From NCBI RefSeq assembly GCF_003545805.1, contig NZ_NMQR01000009.1, positions 1-64,000 of the forward strand: a DNA stretch of 64,000 bases. Direction: 5' to 3'. This stretch comes from Photorhabdus sp. CRCIA-P01. GTDB lineage: Bacteria; Pseudomonadota; Gammaproteobacteria; Enterobacterales; Enterobacteriaceae. The notes beneath the pieces were generated by a model. That model was given only the letters and a program-made list of their open reading frames with translations. It made no database searches and was not told the origin of the DNA. Within the stretch, counting starts at the first letter, position 1. Every line of letters begins with the position of its first letter. The position numbers were made by a program, and so were the translations under genes. This document shows, in pieces, positions 59,083 to 64,000 of the stretch.

Positions 59083-59775
59083 TCATGGCATAAATCGATA
59101 ACCAATACCGGTTTCAGTCAATAAATGTTTTGGTCTGGTTGGGTCGGTTTCTAATTTTTGCCGTAAATGTCCCATATAAATCCGTAAATAGTGGTTGTGT
59201 TCAACATAATTAGGGCCCCAAACCTGATTGAGTAATTGGCGTTGGGTCAGTACTTTGCCGCTATTTGCTAATAATTCGCCTAGCAACCGGAATTCAATCG
59301 GGGTGAGATGCAGTTCTTCATCGTTTTTGGTAATTCGGCGGTTAACCAGGTCGACAACTACATCAGAAAAATGGACGATCGATTCTTCTTTATTGGTTCT
59401 GGCAAAACGGCGTAAAGCAACTCGGACTCTTGCCAACAGTTCACTGATGCCAAAAGGTTTACTCAGGTAGTCATCAGCGCCGACATCCAATGCCGCAACT
59501 TTATCCGCTTCTTTATCGCGGGCAGAGAGCACAATAACGGGAATTGAGCTCCATTGGCGCAGATCACGGATCAGGTTGATACCGTCACCATCCGGCAAGC
59601 CTAAATCAAGAATAATTAAATCAGGCTTACGAGTTCCTGCTTCAATCAGGCCCCGTTTCAGCGTATCACTGTCAAATACGCGATAGCCTTCACCTTCCAA
59701 CGCTAGCCGGACAAAGCGTCGGATCTCTTTTTCATCTTCAATAATTAAAATGGTGTTATTGTTGGTAATAATCAC
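59083..59775 (-). CDS. kdpE: Response regulator KdpE
   Basis: A 230-residue OmpR-type regulator activating kdpFABC under potassium limitation. The receiver domain has the acidic pair in IIEDE, phospho-Asp57 in LIILDLGLPDGDG and Lys in SKPFG; the C-terminal winged helix contains LTPIEFRLLGELL and QLLNQVWGPNY. The start is GTG 59775, overlapping the kdpD stop (GTGA), so the two are translationally coupled. Confidence 0.97.
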   Translation of the reverse strand: MIITNNNTILIIEDEKEIRRFVRLALEGEGYRVFDSDTLKRGLIEAGTRKPDLIILDLGLPDGDGINLIRDLRQWSSIPVIVLSARDKEADKVAALDVGADDYLSKPFGISELLARVRVALRRFARTNKEESIVHFSDVVVDLVNRRITKNDEELHLTPIEFRLLGELLANSGKVLTQRQLLNQVWGPNYVEHNHYLRIYMGHLRQKLETDPTRPKHLLTETGIGYRFMP

Positions 59776-62465
59776 ATCTCCTCAGTAATAATTTCCGGCG
59801 GTTTCTCTAACGGTAGAACAAAGTGAAAACTTGCTCCACCTTTTTCGTTATTGGTCGCCCAAATCTTTCCTTTGTGAATGTCAATAATTGCCCGGCAAAT
59901 TGCTAACCCAAGGCCCACGCCCGGAATGGCGGATTCTTTGCGAGCGCGGGAGAATTTATCGAAAATTAACTGTTCTTGCTCCGGCGGAATGCCTTTACCT
60001 GCATCCCAAACTTCAATACGAATTTGATTTTTTTCTGTTGTCGCTTTAATGCCCAGTGGTGTTTGCTCATCAGTATATTTAATTGCGTTTTCCAACAGGT
60101 TGATAAATACCCGTTCCAGTAAACTGGCATCACAATGCAACAGTAAATCGGATGGCAGGGAAACCGCGACTGGGTGACGATTGAGTGCATATTCCAGTGA
60201 ACGTAAGGTACTGCCGACGATCTCTTCTAGCGATTGCCATTCCAGATTGAGCTGAATTCCTCCTGATTGGATACGCGCCATGTCCAGTAAGTTATTAACT
60301 AGACGGGAAGTGCTGAGAATTTGTTGACGGATCTGATTCACCTGTTTGGTATGTGGAGAGCCTTCGGCCGATAAATCCAACATCAGGATTTCCGCTTGTC
60401 CGAACAGGACTGTCAGTGGTGTACGTAAATCGTGAGATAGGGCCGCCAGAAGCGAGTTACGTAACTGTTCCCTCTCTGTATCCAGTTTAGCGGATTCTGC
60501 CCGGCGTGAGAGTTGCAATCTTTCCAGTGCATTGGCGATCAGGCCGGTAAATGTTTGCAGCAATCGCTGTTGTTCAGGGATCAGTAATTGGCGCAAATAG
60601 GATGGCTCAATAGCCAATACAGCCAGTGTCTGAGAAGGTGTGGCGATAGGCTGTAGTTGGTAAGGTACGCTGGGTAGGGTATCTGTTCCCGCTCCGGCCG
60701 GCAGATTTTTATCAAAACTCCATTTTGCAATGGCATCATCAATCAGCATATGACCGCCATTATTGGTCGTCAGTTGATATAAATTGCCATCGTCGTTGGG
60801 TAAAAAGAGGCCGGTTTTAGCCTGAAAACTATTGGCAAGAAAATGGTAGCTGGTACGGGCAATATCTTCTTCATTCAGCGCCCGGCTTAGTTCACGGGTC
60901 ATTTCATAGAGATTACGGGTTCGTTGTTCGCGGTAACGGGCAATTCGTGCCTGATATCTCATTCCCGCTGTTAAGTTTCCAACGACCACACCCACTATCA
61001 GCATGACACTAAAAGTCAGCAGATACTGCATATCGGTAACAGCAAGCGACCAATGAGGCTGTACAAAGAAGATATCGAAACTAATGACATTAATAAAAGC
61101 GGCAAAGATTGATGGTCGGCGTCCGTAAAATAGCGCAATGATGACGACGCCAAGCAGATAAAGCGTGACAAGATTGGCTTTATCGAGGGTTAGCAAGAAT
61201 GTTCGGGAGAATAAGGTGATAAGGGTACAGAGCACAATAGCGATCAGGCAGCCCTGAATCTGTACTCGCCATTTTTCACTCACAGAGCGGTTGTCTTGTT
61301 CTTTATCCCAGTGGTTGCGTTCTTCTAATGCGACAATGACCAGATCCAAATCTGGCCCCAGTTTCCCCAGTCGGTCAGCAAAACCTGGACGCCATTGCCA
61401 GCCAAATAACTTCTGTTTGGATGTACAGCGACGGCCTATCAGAATTTTGCCGAGGTTATGTTCTCTGGCATAACGTAATACGGCTTTTTCTTTGCTTGGA
61501 TCGGAAAGTGTCGCGGTTTCAGCGCCCAATTCATGCGCTAATCTGAGTGCTTTTAAAATAGTGCGCCGTTTACCTTCGGGTAATTGGTACAGTTTTGGGG
61601 TTTCAACATAGATTGCATGCCAGATACAGCCTAATCGGGCCGCAAGGCGAGCGGCAGTGCGGATGAGCTTTTCATTACCTGAGCTGTTACCAATGCATAG
61701 TAGGAGATTATCACGGGTATGCCAGACGGGTTCATGCCCTTGTGTGTCGCGGAAAGCACGCATTTGATCATCAACGCGATCAGCTGTCCGGCGCAAAGCG
61801 AGCTCTCGCAATGCAATCAAATTACCTTTGCGAAAAAAATTTTCAATAGCACGTTCTGCCTGGCTAGGAATATATACCTTACCTTCATTGAGCCGCTGGC
61901 GCAGATCATCTGGGGGCAGATCAACTAAGACAATTTCATTCGCCTGATCAAAGATATGATCCGGGATGGTTTCCCTGACCCGAATACCGGTAATATCCCC
62001 TACAACATCATTGAGGCTTTCCAGATGCTGAACGTTGATGGTAGTCAGTACATCTATACCAGCCTCAAGTAGTTCTTCAACGTCCTGCCAGCGTTTGGGG
62101 TGACGGCTGGTGTGAGGATTACTGAATGCCAACTCATCCATCAAGATGATGGCCGGGTGGCGGGCAATGGCGGCATCGAGATCAAAGACGCTGATTCTGC
62201 GCCGTCGGGAGTATATCTGTTTCAGTGGCAGTCGCGGCAGACCATCAAGTAAAGCGGCTGTTCCTTGCCGCTCATGGGTTTCTACTACGCCGATAACCAC
62301 ATCCAGCCCTTGAGCACGCAATCTTTGTGCTTCCTGCAACATGGCATAGGTTTTTCCCACACCAGCGCAGGCACCGAAAAATATTTTTAATTTACCGCGC
62401 TGTTTCTCGTTAACCAGTGTCAGTAATTCATCAGGGTCAGGGCGTTGTGGTTCGTGTTGATCCAT
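59772..62465 (-). CDS. kdpD: Sensor histidine kinase KdpD
   Basis: An 897-residue membrane sensor of potassium status. The N-terminal KdpD domain has a Walker A FFGACAGVGKTYAM near residue 30, followed by a universal-stress-protein-like domain. Four transmembrane segments (about residues 400-500) come next, then a GAF-like region and the kinase core: phospho-His in ALSHDLRTPLT, N box NAIKYTDE and G box WDAGKGIPPE. It starts 2 nt after the kdpC stop and overlaps kdpE by 4 nt. Confidence 0.97.
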   Translation of the reverse strand: MDQHEPQRPDPDELLTLVNEKQRGKLKIFFGACAGVGKTYAMLQEAQRLRAQGLDVVIGVVETHERQGTAALLDGLPRLPLKQIYSRRRRISVFDLDAAIARHPAIILMDELAFSNPHTSRHPKRWQDVEELLEAGIDVLTTINVQHLESLNDVVGDITGIRVRETIPDHIFDQANEIVLVDLPPDDLRQRLNEGKVYIPSQAERAIENFFRKGNLIALRELALRRTADRVDDQMRAFRDTQGHEPVWHTRDNLLLCIGNSSGNEKLIRTAARLAARLGCIWHAIYVETPKLYQLPEGKRRTILKALRLAHELGAETATLSDPSKEKAVLRYAREHNLGKILIGRRCTSKQKLFGWQWRPGFADRLGKLGPDLDLVIVALEERNHWDKEQDNRSVSEKWRVQIQGCLIAIVLCTLITLFSRTFLLTLDKANLVTLYLLGVVIIALFYGRRPSIFAAFINVISFDIFFVQPHWSLAVTDMQYLLTFSVMLIVGVVVGNLTAGMRYQARIARYREQRTRNLYEMTRELSRALNEEDIARTSYHFLANSFQAKTGLFLPNDDGNLYQLTTNNGGHMLIDDAIAKWSFDKNLPAGAGTDTLPSVPYQLQPIATPSQTLAVLAIEPSYLRQLLIPEQQRLLQTFTGLIANALERLQLSRRAESAKLDTEREQLRNSLLAALSHDLRTPLTVLFGQAEILMLDLSAEGSPHTKQVNQIRQQILSTSRLVNNLLDMARIQSGGIQLNLEWQSLEEIVGSTLRSLEYALNRHPVAVSLPSDLLLHCDASLLERVFINLLENAIKYTDEQTPLGIKATTEKNQIRIEVWDAGKGIPPEQEQLIFDKFSRARKESAIPGVGLGLAICRAIIDIHKGKIWATNNEKGGASFHFVLPLEKPPEIITEEM

Positions 62466-62467
62466 GT

Positions 62468-63061
62468 TCAGCCTTTCTGTTTTTTCTTTTGCAAATTATC
62501 AAGGGCAAGATTAAGTTTTAACACATTAATCACTGGCTCACCGAGGAATTCCGATGGTGGTGGCTCAATATTATCCCTGATTAATTGTTTTATCACTTTA
62601 ACGGGTAAATGGCGTGCATCAGCGACTCTCTGTGCTTGAAAGTCAGCGGCTTCGGGTGAAATGTGAGGATCAAGGCCGCTAGCGGATGCGGTGACCAGAT
62701 CAACCGGAACAGGAATGTCTGGTTGGCGGTTAAATTGACGCAGTTGCTCAACTCTGCGTTTGATTTCATCATCCAATATCGGGTTGGAAGCCGCTAAATT
62801 GCTGCCGCCAGAGGACAGCGTGTTATAGGGATAATCTACGGTAGCGGAAGGGCGCCCCTGAAAATAGATCGCTTTAGTGAAGGGTTGACCCATCAGTTCA
62901 GAGCCAATGGTTTGACCATCTTGTTTGACCATTGAGCCTTGTGCTTGATAAGGGAACATCAGTTCTGACAAACCTGTTGCCAGCAATGGATAAGCTACGC
63001 CGGTAATCAGTGTCAGAAATATCAACAACACAACAGAGGAACGTAACCAAATCATTTTCAT
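62468..63061 (-). CDS. kdpC: Potassium-transporting ATPase subunit KdpC
   Basis: A 197-residue inner-membrane protein with one N-terminal transmembrane segment ([20 protein letters not shown]) and a periplasmic domain, including the conserved [21 protein letters not shown] and [12 protein letters not shown]. It stabilises the KdpA-KdpB complex. The open frame extends upstream into kdpB, but ATG 63061, 5 nt after the kdpB stop and preceded by AAAGGTG, gives the usual N-terminus MKMIWLRSS. Confidence 0.96.
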   Translation of the reverse strand: MKMIWLRSSVVLLIFLTLITGVAYPLLATGLSELMFPYQAQGSMVKQDGQTIGSELMGQPFTKAIYFQGRPSATVDYPYNTLSSGGSNLAASNPILDDEIKRRVEQLRQFNRQPDIPVPVDLVTASASGLDPHISPEAADFQAQRVADARHLPVKVIKQLIRDNIEPPPSEFLGEPVINVLKLNLALDNLQKKKQKG

Positions 63062-63066
63062 CACCT

Positions 63067-64000
63067 TTATTGAAGTATCAGCAAAGTCAGCAACATATCT
63101 ATCAGTTTGATGCCGATGAAAGGCGCTATCAGACCACCCAGACCATAAATCCACAGGTTGCGGCGTAAAAGTGACAATGCATTCATGGGTCGGTAGCTCA
63201 CGCCTTTTAGAGCTAGTGGGATCAAGAAAACAATAATCAGTGCATTAAAGATAACTGTCGATAAAACCGCCGAAGTAGGCGAGTGCAGATGCATGATATT
63301 CAAGACATTTAATTGTGGGTAAGTGACGGCAAACGCCGCCGGGATAATGGCGAAATATTTTGCGATATCATTGGCGATACTGAATGTGGTCAGCGAGCCC
63401 CGTGTCATCAGCATCTGTTTACCGATATGGACAACTTCAATCAGTTTGGTTGGGTTGGAATCCAGATCCACCATATTGCCTGCTTCCTTGGCTGCTTGAG
63501 TGCCTGAGTTCATGGCAACGGCAACATCGGCCTGAGCAAGAGCTGGGGCATCATTAGTGCCATCACCTGTCATGGCGACCAGACGCCCTTCGGATTGATA
63601 TTGACGGATCAGGGCTAGTTTGGCTTCAGGGGTAGCTTCCGCCAGAAAATCATCTACCCCGGCTTCTGCGGCAATCGCAGCCGCGGTCAGACGGTTATCG
63701 CCGGTAATCATAACGGTCTTGATTCCCATACGGCGCATTTCACTGAACCGCTCTTTAATGCCGCCTTTTACGATATCTTTTAGCGCGACAACGCCCAGTA
63801 CCTGTTGATTTTCTGCGACAACCAGCGGGGTACCCCCTTTACGTGCCACTGTCTGTACCAAAATTTCCACTACTTCTGGGAATTTTCCGTGATTGACTTC
63901 AATATGGCGACGGATTGCATCGACCGCGCCTTTGCGGATCATACGGTTTTCCACATTAACACCACTCATTCGAGTCATGGCAGAGAAAGGTACAAAAGTT
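63067..64000 (-). CDS. kdpB: Potassium-transporting P-type ATPase subunit KdpB, C-terminal part
   Basis: C-terminal 310 residues of a P-type ATPase; the gene starts beyond the right edge of the window (the frame is open to base 64000, [20 protein letters not shown]). The P-domain hinge [20 protein letters not shown] and the potassium-transport membrane segment [17 protein letters not shown] are visible. The phosphorylated DKTGT motif lies outside the window. It drives high-affinity potassium uptake through KdpA. Confidence 0.97.
   Translation of the reverse strand, partial: TFVPFSAMTRMSGVNVENRMIRKGAVDAIRRHIEVNHGKFPEVVEILVQTVARKGGTPLVVAENQQVLGVVALKDIVKGGIKERFSEMRRMGIKTVMITGDNRLTAAAIAAEAGVDDFLAEATPEAKLALIRQYQSEGRLVAMTGDGTNDAPALAQADVAVAMNSGTQAAKEAGNMVDLDSNPTKLIEVVHIGKQMLMTRGSLTTFSIANDIAKYFAIIPAAFAVTYPQLNVLNIMHLHSPTSAVLSTVIFNALIIVFLIPLALKGVSYRPMNALSLLRRNLWIYGLGGLIAPFIGIKLIDMLLTLLILQ

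Overview
The window looks like a chromosomal segment of Photorhabdus (gamma-proteobacterium, Morganellaceae), close to P. laumondii/luminescens. The grounds are a Plu-MACPF-type perforin gene, a protealysin-like PrtS gene, 127-bp ERIC elements, an AT-rich base composition and enterobacterial gene order. No database could be searched; family names rest on motifs and remembered family features.

Layout. 1-4.2 kb is a decayed accessory zone: the 5' end of a two-partner-secretion exoprotein (minus strand, running off the window), an internally deleted remnant of its transporter, an IS30 remnant, an orphan metallo-hydrolase and an ERIC copy. 4.2-11.7 kb carries the bacterial alpha-2-macroglobulin/PBP1C pair (yfhM-pbpC). 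11.7-21.5 kb is the conserved block ndk-rlmN-(truncated pilF)-rodZ-ispG-hisS-yfgM-bamB-der. 21.5-23.1 kb holds a protealysin-like protease with an emfourin-like inhibitor gene. 23.3-37.7 kb carries hemF, ypeA, a ygiW-like gene, yfeY, the sulfur assimilation genes cysPTWAM, crr-ptsI-ptsH (with an ERIC copy inside the operon), cysK, cysZ and zipA. 37.7-43.4 kb holds ligA, nupC, ypeB, two tRNA-Ala genes and gltX.

43.6-45.6 kb is a tRNA array: three tRNA-Val and two tRNA-Lys genes, then two tandem pseudo-tRNA-Lys genes whose T-loops both carry the same 64-nt hairpin-rich insert. Embedded among decayed tRNA-Lys repeats is an apparent type I toxin-antitoxin locus: a 30-residue TisB-like hydrophobic peptide with a long leader, plus an upstream small RNA gene whose predicted 5' end is complementary to that leader over 22 nt. 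Glk, seqA, pgm and an EamA transporter with an amber codon follow.

50.5-56.8 kb is an AT-rich six-gene accessory cluster: MFS exporter, SerK/SbnI-like ParB-fold protein, N-hydroxylase-type flavoprotein, nucleotidyltransferase-aminotransferase fusion, formyltransferase and HAD phosphatase. The combination resembles the late steps of FR-900098 biosynthesis but without a phosphonate-forming mutase in view. I infer a CMP-linked N-formyl-N-hydroxy-amino alkyl phosphate, i.e. a fosfoxacin/fosfocytocin-like antimetabolite. This is the most interesting system in the window. It is followed by the MACPF gene (57.3-58.8 kb) and the minus-strand kdpBCDE potassium operon (59.1-64 kb; kdpB partial).
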